From positions 1-24,392 of IMG/VR virus record IMGVR_UViG_3300027969_000411: a stretch of DNA of 24,392 nt, one strand, 5' to 3'. The DNA is from a virus. The translations under genes were made by a program, and so were the position numbers. Below, piece after piece: positions 13,197 through 19,751 of this stretch (position 1 is the first letter of the stretch; every line of letters begins with the position of its first letter). Under the pieces are notes generated by a model that ran no database searches, was not told the origin of the DNA, and worked only from the letters and a program-made list of their open reading frames with translations.

Positions 13197-13348
13197 GCAG
13201 GCACTTCGCGGACTTGTGCATCGCTGGACGTAGCCCAGAGAAAGATGGAAAGAATGCGGCGAGCTTCCTCAATGGATTTTGCTTCGCAGGTGGCGATAGA
13301 GATGTAGTCTCCTGACTTGGTTTTGGCGATTGCCTCGTAGTTTTTCAT
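13193..13348 (-). CDS. Hypothetical 51-residue protein
   Basis: A short gene reading MKNYEAIAKTKSGDYISIAT, then CEAKSIEEARRILSIFLWAT, and a polar end. The strand-helix layout (two strands around GDYISIA, then a helix EEARRIL) resembles small phage proteins with a 'T..G....i.f.A.S..EA...L' pattern. It starts at the ATG at 13346-13348, the first gene after the 147-base regulatory gap, with an ACAAAATTACCAAT leader. It ends within the 19-base repeat. No function is known. Confidence 0.65.
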   Translation of the reverse strand: MKNYEAIAKTKSGDYISIATCEAKSIEEARRILSIFLWATSSDAQVREVPA

Positions 13349-13495
13349 ATTGGTAATTTTGTTATTGGTTAAGTCGCGTTGGCGATGTGAGAAAACTAGG
13401 CATTGCCTATGGAAAAGAAAAGCTCTTTTTTTGCATGTCGTGTAAATAGATGCAGAATCCTTTATTCTATAAAGGATTGCGGCTGAAAAATAGTT
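13349..13495 (-). promoter_or_regulatory. Largest intergenic gap; likely regulatory region for the genes downstream
   Basis: A 147-base AT-rich gap between the winged-helix-like gene and the small-gene run. It contains two hairpins next to the upstream stop, an imperfect palindrome AGGCATTGCCT at 13399-13409 that could be an operator half-pair, and on the minus strand TTTACA as a possible -35 without a good -10 at standard distance. This is the most likely place for an early promoter, but no promoter can be drawn with confidence. Confidence 0.4.
13456..13478 (-). repeat. Perfect nine-base-pair hairpin
   Basis: AATCCTTTA at 13456-13464 pairs perfectly with TAAAGGATT at 13470-13478 across a five-base loop. 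The U-tract expected of an intrinsic terminator is missing, so an operator or RNA-stability element is equally possible. Confidence 0.65.
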
Positions 13496-13499
13496 TCAG
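13483..13499 (-). repeat. Six-base-pair hairpin over a stop codon
   Basis: CTGAAA at 13483-13488 pairs with TTTCAG at 13494-13499 across a five-base loop. It includes the stop codon of the winged-helix-like gene and lies four bases from the larger hairpin at 13456-13478, so the two form a tandem pair after that gene. Confidence 0.5.
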
Positions 13500-13774
13500 A
13501 GGAACCGATAAAAATTGCACTGCTTGCCATCTTTGACCGATTTTCTTCTCGAAATGACTCCCTCATCGGTCAGATTTCTCATGTTCCTGCTGGCAACTGT
13601 CATGCTGATCTTGATGCCCTGATCTTTCATCTTGTCGATGTAGTCATAGATCGTGAACTCGTCCGGTTGGATCGGTTGTAATTCGGCTGCCTGCTCTTTG
13701 ATATAAGCATCGAGCGCGCTCAGATGATTCCTTGTGGCGAGATCCAAGCCTCGCCCTCTTTTGTTACATGCCAT
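13496..13774 (-). CDS. Small winged-helix-like DNA-binding protein
   Basis: A 92-residue protein from the ATG at 13772-13774. The second half reads as a winged helix: a helix TIYDYIDKMKDQG, a recognition-type helix VASRNMRNLTDEGVI, and a wing SRRKSVKDGKQCNFYRFL ending the chain. The pattern 'NMRNLxxxGxIxRRK' is typical of small HTH regulators that act on DNA ends or operators. The start overlaps the 3' end of the metallophosphoesterase gene by 55 bases; a longer frame to 13831 is possible but starts in shadow sequence. As the last gene before the regulatory gap, it may control the promoter expected there. Confidence 0.68.
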   Translation of the reverse strand: MACNKRGRGLDLATRNHLSALDAYIKEQAAELQPIQPDEFTIYDYIDKMKDQGIKISMTVASRNMRNLTDEGVISRRKSVKDGKQCNFYRFL

Positions 13775-14451
13775 ATTTTTGTGTCCCCTGTTTTGGTGTT
13801 GATGATTCCGTAAGCGAAACCTTGCCGCCATCCGAGTTTAGCTGTGTATCTGTCAGCGTATTCCATCTGCTCGATGTCGCCGATGCAGCCGATCGAGAAC
13901 GCTTCTCCGCCGTCGATGTGACGCCCGGTGTATTGGTTCGGCGTGTGGACGTGTCCATGCACGCACGGGCCGTATCGCTCGAAGTGCATCTTCGCCGGGT
14001 TCACTCCGCTGTGGAACCCATGAATGAACTTCGGCCCGCCTTCTGGCAAGCGCAGGTAGTTTCCGACCTTGTAGGCAATCCACTTGATCTTGCGCTTTGT
14101 GAACTGTCGCTGCGCGGATTCGACGAGTCCTTGGCAATGCTCGCGCAAGACGCCGTTGGTCGTGGTGTGAGCCATCTGCCAGATCCGATCGTCGTGATTC
14201 CCTAGCGTGAGGAAGTTGGGTTGAAAAGCATCGAGGAAAGCGATCCCAGCGGAGAAGTCCTCCGACAATCCACCGGCCTTCTCATCTGGACTGGCGCCTC
14301 CTCGAAGTGGAGCGAAGTCGAAGTTGTCGCCGAGGTGGATCGTGTAATGCGGCTTCCAGTCGGCTTTGAATTTGAGAAGTATCTTCAATGACTCCTGATG
14401 AACCATGCTCCCGTGATTGTCGGCAGCGACGATGAATTTCTTAAAGCTCAT
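13720..14451 (-). CDS. Calcineurin-like metallophosphoesterase
   Basis: A 243-residue two-metal phosphoesterase with all the usual boxes: DNH at 11-13 (DxH), GDN at 41-43, GNHDD at 84-88, HGFH at 144-147, and HGHVH at 165-169. Phage enzymes of this class act on nucleotides, RNA ends or protein phosphates; the substrate cannot be told from sequence. It starts three bases after the stop of the metallopeptidase-like gene. Its leader is AAATCTAAAAC before the ATG, without a Shine-Dalgarno. Confidence 0.92.
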   Translation of the reverse strand: MSFKKFIVAADNHGSMVHQESLKILLKFKADWKPHYTIHLGDNFDFAPLRGGASPDEKAGGLSEDFSAGIAFLDAFQPNFLTLGNHDDRIWQMAHTTTNGVLREHCQGLVESAQRQFTKRKIKWIAYKVGNYLRLPEGGPKFIHGFHSGVNPAKMHFERYGPCVHGHVHTPNQYTGRHIDGGEAFSIGCIGDIEQMEYADRYTAKLGWRQGFAYGIINTKTGDTKIWHVTKEGEAWISPQGII

Positions 14452-14454
14452 GTT

Positions 14455-14736
14455 TTAGATTTTAAGTTTATCCCAAGCTGGGAAGAAGATTTCTTCCATG
14501 CACCGCACCACCGATTCCTGATCGTAATTCTGCATCCAGCCGACTCCTGACAGAAGCAGGGAGGCTTCCATCATCTCGTGGCGCAGAGTCTCTTTTTTCG
14601 CCTTGTCGTTTTTTATTAGATCAGAGATCCAAATGGTTTTTGAGTCGTGTTCGTATTGACCGTAAGCGTTCTCAAGTTTGCCGACGCGGATCTTCACGTT
14701 CTGACCCGCGATTTTGATTTGTTTGGGTAGGGTCAT
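14455..14736 (-). CDS. Small phage protein resembling a metallopeptidase, HExxE core
   Basis: A 93-residue protein. The layout is a strand-rich first half (MTLPKQIKIAGQNVKIRVGK, then IWISDLI), a central LRHEMMEASLLLSG helix at about 51-64, and a C-terminal VVRCMEEIFFPAWDKL. It matches a phage family whose helix carries HExxH and whose end is 'ExVVxxLExxFxPAW' (from memory). Here the second His is Glu (HEMME, residues 53-57). That would remove one zinc ligand, so the protein may be inactive or coordinate metal differently. The ATG at 14734-14736 is used; a TTG at 14758-14760 overlaps the previous stop as TTGA and would add eight residues. Confidence 0.72.
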   Translation of the reverse strand: MTLPKQIKIAGQNVKIRVGKLENAYGQYEHDSKTIWISDLIKNDKAKKETLRHEMMEASLLLSGVGWMQNYDQESVVRCMEEIFFPAWDKLKI

Positions 14737-14756
14737 CGGTGTCTTGGTTGTCGATC

Positions 14757-15014
14757 TCAAACGTTAGTTCTGCGTGCAAAGTGCCATCGGCAAGTCTCCA
14801 TGCCGCAGCCTTGAGACAATCGTAGCACTTCAGCCTTGAGCGAGTCGATCTGCGTCTCCTGCATGGCTAGAATCCTGTCCTGCGCTTCGAGGCGGCTTTT
14901 CATGAACTGGTAGAACGTCGTGGCGAGCGTCCCGACTGTTGCGCAAAGAACGCCGAACCCAGAGAGGATCCAAGAGATAGGGATTTCGATGATGCCTGTG
15001 GCAAGAGTTTCCAT
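14757..15014 (-). CDS. Small membrane protein with coiled coil, lysis-region candidate
   Basis: An 85-residue protein with one strongly hydrophobic stretch (IIEIPISWILSGFGVLCATV plus the following TLATTF, about residues 8-33). After it comes a likely coiled coil, SRLEAQDRILAMQETQIDSL at about 40-59, and a Cys/His/Arg-containing tail. This layout, next to an endolysin gene, fits a holin-like or spanin-like accessory protein, but no family signature is certain. The ATG at 15012-15014 lies two bases beyond the endolysin stop; the longer frame to 15134 is shadow sequence over the endolysin gene. Confidence 0.72.
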   Translation of the reverse strand: METLATGIIEIPISWILSGFGVLCATVGTLATTFYQFMKSRLEAQDRILAMQETQIDSLKAEVLRLSQGCGMETCRWHFARRTNV

Positions 15015-15016
15015 AT

Positions 15017-15583
15017 TTAGATTGTGGCTTGAAAGTGCATTGCGTCGCGGCCCCATGCGGATCCAGCGCAGCTCCATCCCTCGGCGGCGAAGATCTCTAT
15101 GACCTCGATCGGCATAGTGGCTGAGACCGGCCATGCTTGGCGGTTGCGGTTGGTCGATGGGTCGAGGTCGATCGCGGCTCCGCGGGCGTGGAGCGATGGG
15201 AGTGATCCACCGCGCATCGGTCGGTCGTTATAGACTCCTGCATATTGCTTGAGCGCGTAGCGTCCCTGCGGGATCTCTGAGAGCTTGGAGATGATCCGTT
15301 CGAGTGAGTCGGCGACCTTGTGATGGCACCTGATCGTCTTAACCGGCTTGCCATCGTAGCGCACGCCGTAGCTGCTGACATCTATGTTGACGAGTTGCTC
15401 CTCGTCCCCGGGCGATCCGTAGAAACCCTGAAGGGCGACTTGGCTTGTCGATGGCCAGATGGTTGTCGCGGGTCTGAGCTTTCTCAGATACTCCTGACAA
15501 GCAGCGATCGACCGAGCGCCCCAGAACCCGTCTGGAGTCGCGCCGATCTTCTCTTGCAGTGCTTTGATCTCTTGGAGATTCAT
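15017..15583 (-). CDS. Endolysin: M15-family peptidase
   Basis: A 188-residue cell-wall peptidase. The first 35 residues (LQEKIGATPDGFWGARSIAA) look like half of a peptidoglycan-binding domain. The C-terminal part holds the zinc site of VanY/M15_4-type peptidases: SLHARGAAIDLD with His132 and Asp139, and DAMHF with His183; WPVSATMPIEVIEIFAAEGW lies between them. It should cleave peptide bridges in the host peptidoglycan at the end of infection. It lacks an obvious signal peptide, so release would need a holin, and a 51-residue two-helix peptide gene is coupled directly upstream by ATGA. Family assignment is strong; the exact bond cut is unknown. Confidence 0.9.
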   Translation of the reverse strand: MNLQEIKALQEKIGATPDGFWGARSIAACQEYLRKLRPATTIWPSTSQVALQGFYGSPGDEEQLVNIDVSSYGVRYDGKPVKTIRCHHKVADSLERIISKLSEIPQGRYALKQYAGVYNDRPMRGGSLPSLHARGAAIDLDPSTNRNRQAWPVSATMPIEVIEIFAAEGWSCAGSAWGRDAMHFQATI

Positions 15584-15735
15584 CTGCCTGCGTCGCGTGC
15601 TTTGATTAGACCGATGCCTGCGGTGACTGCTGCGAAGGCGCCGACAAGGTCAGCAGATTCGCCGTTGATGAGCTGGATGGCTACATTCGCCAAGGTGGCG
15701 AGAACTGTGAGGATTCCGAGTGCTGTTGTTTTCAT
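15580..15735 (-). CDS. 51-residue hydrophobic peptide, holin candidate
   Basis: A small gene coupled on both sides by ATGA, at 15732-15735 with the upstream gene and at 15580-15583 with the endolysin gene. The protein has two hydrophobic helices, TALGILTVLATLANVAIQLI (residues 4-23) and LVGAFAAVTAGIGLI (about 30-44), joined by a short NGESAD turn and followed by the basic end KARDAGR. This is the topology of a small class II-type holin, and the position directly before the endolysin supports that. At 51 residues it is shorter than most described holins, so a membrane protein of other function remains possible. Confidence 0.78.
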   Translation of the reverse strand: MKTTALGILTVLATLANVAIQLINGESADLVGAFAAVTAGIGLIKARDAGR

Positions 15736-16076
15736 GATTCGATTTCTGGTTCTGGTTCTGGAGCGGGTTCTGGTTCTGGAGGTGCGACGAAGATGACTGT
15801 GCCGTCTGGTTGAGGCTGGAACATGATGAAGTCAGGCAAAGCGAGTCCATCGGCTTGACCTAGTGCTGAGATTGCCGAGTAGAACGTAGCATAGACCGTG
15901 AGAGCGTTGTCTGCGTTCGTGCCGAACACGTCCATGATTGCTTGCTGCTCGCCAGCGGTGTTCGCCTTGGCGAAAGCGTTCGACATCATGGATTTGATGA
16001 AACTGATCGCCTCGGTATTGATCGCGTCGATCTCGTTGGCTAGTTTCTCTGCTGGTGATTTTTGGATGAGTGACAT
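15732..16076 (-). CDS. Hypothetical tail-module protein with Pro/Glu tail
   Basis: A 114-residue protein: a helical N-terminal part (KLANEIDAINTEAISFIKSM, then EQQAIMDVFG), a strand-rich middle ALPDFIMFQPQPDGTVIFV, and a low-complexity end with repeated Glu-Pro (PEPEPAPEPEPE). The gene sits between the tail fibre and the holin-like peptide, the usual place for fibre chaperones or small tail-tip proteins. I recognise no family. The leader AAAACATCATG lacks a Shine-Dalgarno. The stop overlaps the next start as ATGA. The repeat tail suggests a flexible extension that can vary in length. Confidence 0.75.
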   Translation of the reverse strand: MSLIQKSPAEKLANEIDAINTEAISFIKSMMSNAFAKANTAGEQQAIMDVFGTNADNALTVYATFYSAISALGQADGLALPDFIMFQPQPDGTVIFVAPPEPEPAPEPEPEIES

Positions 16077-16082
16077 GATGTT

Positions 16083-18050
16083 TTAAGCAATTTTGCGAAT
16101 GATCAAATAAGACCCCTGCCCGACTGTTGTTGTTGTTGCTGAGGATGTATTTTGTGCCGCAGTGAGTTGATAGGTATTAGTTCCACTTGTGACAACTAAG
16201 ATTCCACCGCGTTCGTGGTTATCAGCGTTGGCTGTCGCACCCCAAGGTCCACCACCAGCTGGTGCAGTATTAACACCTGCAATGCGCGATGGTGATGAGC
16301 CGTTGCCATATTGTCCTCGATACCCGCTTATTACAGGAGCGGCTCCTTCAAGGATTGATGGGGTGACTTTTGAATTTGCTGAGTTTGCCGTGAATCTAAC
16401 AAACGCATCTATCGAATAAGTGCCTATCGGCAGAGCCACAGATAAAATAACGGTACCTGTTGCATCATTCGTGTAAGATACGCTGCTTGCAAGAATCCTG
16501 TAATAAAGCTGACCTCCATATCGAGTATCAGCAAGAGCGCGAGTCATCGCGCTTGTGTCGTTCGTAGCTGCCTGACCTGTGAGTTCAGTCTGACCGCTGA
16601 AGGTCTTATTCCCTGCGATGGTCTGTGCGCCTGTGAGCGCGACGTAGAGCGTATCGAAATACGTTTTGAGAAATGCCTTGAGATTAGTGAATGTGACCTT
16701 CTTCAGTCCGAAAGATGCTGCGCTGTCGGTGATCGGGATCTCGTCTGCGTCAACTGGTGTTGTCTTCGATGTGGCGGCTGTGATGAGTGAGGCGATCCGT
16801 GCGCCTGTCTCGTCGCCAGTGTTCGTGCCGCTATTCGTGCCAGTGATGTCAGAAGTTAATGCGACTGTGCCTGCATTGTTTGGAAATGCAATCGCTCGGT
16901 TTGCTGTCGGGGAGTGGGAGAGCGTGGTTGTATAAGTGCCGTTGAAAAGTTTAAATGTTGAGCGGGATCTGATGTAGGCGTTAGTTCCTTGGGTCTCAAT
17001 AACAGCGTCACTTCCGCTTGTATAGATGTGTGCAAAGTTGCCAGATGTGGAGATGGTTGCACTACCTCCGTTTGTAGAAATGCTACCATCATAATTAATA
17101 GATCCGACAAAGCCTTCGTCAGCACTATCGAACTGCATAAAACTGCCTTCAAACGAATATAACTTACATGCTACTCCAGAACCTGTTTGGAAATTACCAC
17201 CATTTCCTGTATCACTTGATCCATACACTCCGTCTCCAGAATCACTGTCTCCACGCACTCCAGTTCCCGAAGTGCTATTTCCTTGAATACCAGTGCCGCT
17301 AGGAGCGATTCCAGTAACAGCATTAAAAGCTCCAGATGGAGATGTAACGCTTAACTGTCCAGTAAATACAGGATCTTCAATCGGAGCTGCACCAATATCA
17401 GCAGGAGTAAGAGGGTCACTTCCACCGATTGCGTGAGTCTGTGCGTGCAGCGGAAGGGTCTGGCTCGTTCCGAATAGTAGCTGATGATTGTTTGCAAAAC
17501 CAGTCGTTCCAATTCCTCCAGAATCGACAAGAGTTATTGGGAATGTAAAATATGCGTTAGCTGTCCCGCCTCCAGTCAATGTTGGTGTTCCAGATATCAA
17601 CCATAATTGGAAATTTTCTGATATGTCACGATCTTGCAGGAACAGTTGCTGACCTTCTTGAATGAATCCTAAGAAGAATTCAATGTCGTCAGCATCTTGA
17701 TTCTTGTGCGACACGTTAATGCTAGTTGCACTGATCTGAGTAGCATTGTTCCAAATAACATGACCATCGGTTGGATTGCCAGTAGTTATCGTGGTCTTGG
17801 CTCTATAATGCCAAGCGGTTGTCGAAGATCCAGATGCTCCAGTTGCTCCAGTTGCTCCAGTAGCACCCGTAGCACCCGTAGCACCCGTAGCTCCGGCTGG
17901 GCCGGTTGGTCCTTGGTTGAGATTAATGATTGAGATTCCGTCGCCAGTTGATCCGACCTCGACGACTGCGACCGGCTGACCGTTCGATTCGACTTGAACG
18001 GTTGAGACCGCTCCGCTACTCGATTGCACTTCGACGATTGCGATGCTCAT
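16083..18050 (-). CDS. Collagen-like tail fibre protein
   Basis: A 655-residue fibre protein. After a strand-rich N-terminal anchor (residues 1-45) come nine Gly-X-Y triplets at 47-73 (GPT, GPA, six GAT, GAS), a collagen-like trimeric stem. A middle domain follows, then four ten-residue repeats of the form SGTGVxGxSx at 251-290, probably a beta-structured shaft. A segment with DADEIPITDSA and YFDTLYVALTG (about 440-490) resembles shaft pieces of many phage fibres. The C-terminal part from about residue 530 is a strand-rich tip likely to bind the host surface. The region coding for residues 120-400 is visibly more AT-rich than the neighbouring genes, suggesting exchange between phages. It is the best candidate here for host-range determination. 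Confidence 0.85.
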   Translation of the reverse strand: MSIAIVEVQSSSGAVSTVQVESNGQPVAVVEVGSTGDGISIINLNQGPTGPAGATGATGATGATGATGATGASGSSTTAWHYRAKTTITTGNPTDGHVIWNNATQISATSINVSHKNQDADDIEFFLGFIQEGQQLFLQDRDISENFQLWLISGTPTLTGGGTANAYFTFPITLVDSGGIGTTGFANNHQLLFGTSQTLPLHAQTHAIGGSDPLTPADIGAAPIEDPVFTGQLSVTSPSGAFNAVTGIAPSGTGIQGNSTSGTGVRGDSDSGDGVYGSSDTGNGGNFQTGSGVACKLYSFEGSFMQFDSADEGFVGSINYDGSISTNGGSATISTSGNFAHIYTSGSDAVIETQGTNAYIRSRSTFKLFNGTYTTTLSHSPTANRAIAFPNNAGTVALTSDITGTNSGTNTGDETGARIASLITAATSKTTPVDADEIPITDSAASFGLKKVTFTNLKAFLKTYFDTLYVALTGAQTIAGNKTFSGQTELTGQAATNDTSAMTRALADTRYGGQLYYRILASSVSYTNDATGTVILSVALPIGTYSIDAFVRFTANSANSKVTPSILEGAAPVISGYRGQYGNGSSPSRIAGVNTAPAGGGPWGATANADNHERGGILVVTSGTNTYQLTAAQNTSSATTTTVGQGSYLIIRKIA

Positions 18051-18052
18051 GA

Positions 18053-18382
18053 TTAGACGCGGGTGACAAGATCCCGGAACTTGATCGTTCCGCCGGTGAT
18101 GAAGATCGTTCCTGCGCTGCTCGGCAGGTCAAGGACTAAGTCCCAGTAGTAAATCCCTGCCGTGATGCCTGTCGTTGCGACGTTGATCCGGATGATCCCG
18201 TTCGCTGGCGTCGGGATGGTCGGTGCTAAGTTCAGCAGGACGGTGCGTGATGTCGGCGTGGTGCGCACTTGTGCGCGTGCTGTGTAGCCGGTCAGATTGA
18301 CTGCGGCTCCCGCAGAATTGAGGCATGTGAAGCTCGCAGTGAAAGTCTCGCCTGCGTGGGTGTCGAAGTTCGTTCCGGCCAT
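18053..18382 (-). CDS. Small phage structural protein, Ig-like
   Basis: A 109-residue strand-rich protein starting AGTNFDTHAGETFTASF. The central VNLTGYTARAQVRTTP at about 33-48, with a later YYWDLVLDLPSSAG and a closing GTIKFRDLVTRV, follows the pattern of small phage baseplate/tail Ig-like proteins ('G..vdLTGytaraqvR...G.y.w.l..'). It sits between a structural gene and the fibre gene, both at close spacing, so it is probably part of the tail tip or an adaptor for the fibre. The role is inferred from fold and position. Confidence 0.78.
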   Translation of the reverse strand: MAGTNFDTHAGETFTASFTCLNSAGAAVNLTGYTARAQVRTTPTSRTVLLNLAPTIPTPANGIIRINVATTGITAGIYYWDLVLDLPSSAGTIFITGGTIKFRDLVTRV

Positions 18383-18391
18383 TGATCTGCC

Positions 18392-18418
18392 CTTGCCATG
18401 ATTTCTGAGGATGGCAAG
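18392..18418 (-). repeat. Eight-base inverted repeat between tail genes
   Basis: CTTGCCAT at 18392-18399 is exactly complementary to ATGGCAAG at 18411-18418, with an 11-base loop. It lies between the stop of the 443-residue gene and the start of the 109-residue gene. It lacks a U-tract, so it may slow read-through or mark an RNA processing site. Confidence 0.55.
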
Positions 18419-18419
18419 A

Positions 18420-19751
18420 CTATTTCCATAGAAACGCGCCTTCGCTAAATTGCGTGACGTTGCCTAGTCCGTCCGAGTAGGAGATCGGGATGATTTTGAC
18501 GCCTGAGGTGTTAGCTGGAAGCGTCGGAGCTGAGAACGGACCAGTGACGCCAGTGATAGATCCGGAGGTCACTGCTGCCTTGAGATAGGTGTAAAGCGCA
18601 AGCGGTGGCGTGACGACCATGTTGATAGCTATTGAGAAGTCCACGCCGTTGTTGTAGGTGTTGCGCCCGTAAGCTGTTGAGTCATAAGATCCGGTCGGGT
18701 CGAGGTATTGCTCGGCCCCGGCGACCGTTGGGCGGATCGCGATGACTTGAGAATGGTCTGAGATCGTCGCGACTCCGGCACTGCTAATATCGCATCTGAA
18801 TTGGTTTCCTGTTTCGACCCAATGAGTGACAGTACTCTGTGTAAATGGAAATGTCCCACCTAGTGCCACAGAAGTCATCTCGATCTCTGTTTCTACTTCT
18901 TTTCCTTCATACATGACCGAACGTGTGAAAGCTGTTCCGCCATTAAGTGAATTTCCGTAAGCTGTCGAGGTTGCCGTGAAAGTATTTCTTCCTGTTGCTG
19001 ATGGAGTGTATGGAGGTGCTGCACCGCCCGGACATGAAAGGTTCAATGTCCATGCTGTTCCTGTGAATGGTGCCGTGACGCGAACGATGCAGAACGAAGG
19101 GGAGGCGGTTGACTTTGTGAAAGATGCTGTGCCTGCACCCGGACCAGCAACCACGACTGCCACGCCGTCGTAAGTTCCGCTGACTCCTCGATAGCCGGTA
19201 TTGATGACCTCTGTGCCGTTATACTCGACTGTAAAGATGTCTGGCACTGTGTAAGCGTCAAAAGTCAATGTGACGAGACCGGTTGCACTGCCAAGATCAA
19301 CGATATATTCGCTATTTCCCGGTCCTCCATCTGTGACTATTGCTGTGCAAATTATCCTCTCATCCAGAGGGATGGATCCAGCCGGAGCTGTCATGATGAC
19401 ATCGGTATCATCCGACCATTCCAAACTTCCGTTTGAGTTGACTAATACATTGAACCGAGGATCTTCGCATGCCCATTCATATTTTTTAATCTGCTTAAAC
19501 CATCCGCTAGGGATGTCGTCGTTGGTTGCTGTCTCGATGAGCATGTTTCGACTTGATCCACCGGCGAAGCGAGGCTGCGCTCTGTTTGATGGAAAATTGC
19601 CAGTGATTAGAGGTTGCATCGGAACGGCTTGTCCTCCGTTTGTCCGTGCAGTGTTGAAGATGCTAGTTGTGGCAGCGGTCAGATCAATGACAACTCCTGC
19701 CTCGATGCTCATGTCTCCGATGTTTGAACGAGTGGTTGTAAATTGGCTCAT
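18420..19751 (-). CDS. Phage tail-module structural protein, function unknown
   Basis: A 443-residue strand-rich protein without long helices. Residues about 130-185 contain PLDERIICTAIVTDGG, SEYIVDLGSATGLVTLTFDA and DIFTVEYNGTEVINTGYRG. This beta-sandwich pattern ('v.L....g.v...fday..PD.f.v.ydg..v.dTg..G') is known from secreted and virion surface proteins. The start overlaps the hub gene stop as ATGA. Its place after the hub and before the fibre makes it a tail-tip or receptor-binding accessory protein by inference. I do not recognise a named family for the whole protein. Confidence 0.75.
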   Translation of the reverse strand: MSQFTTTRSNIGDMSIEAGVVIDLTAATTSIFNTARTNGGQAVPMQPLITGNFPSNRAQPRFAGGSSRNMLIETATNDDIPSGWFKQIKKYEWACEDPRFNVLVNSNGSLEWSDDTDVIMTAPAGSIPLDERIICTAIVTDGGPGNSEYIVDLGSATGLVTLTFDAYTVPDIFTVEYNGTEVINTGYRGVSGTYDGVAVVVAGPGAGTASFTKSTASPSFCIVRVTAPFTGTAWTLNLSCPGGAAPPYTPSATGRNTFTATSTAYGNSLNGGTAFTRSVMYEGKEVETEIEMTSVALGGTFPFTQSTVTHWVETGNQFRCDISSAGVATISDHSQVIAIRPTVAGAEQYLDPTGSYDSTAYGRNTYNNGVDFSIAINMVVTPPLALYTYLKAAVTSGSITGVTGPFSAPTLPANTSGVKIIPISYSDGLGNVTQFSEGAFLWK

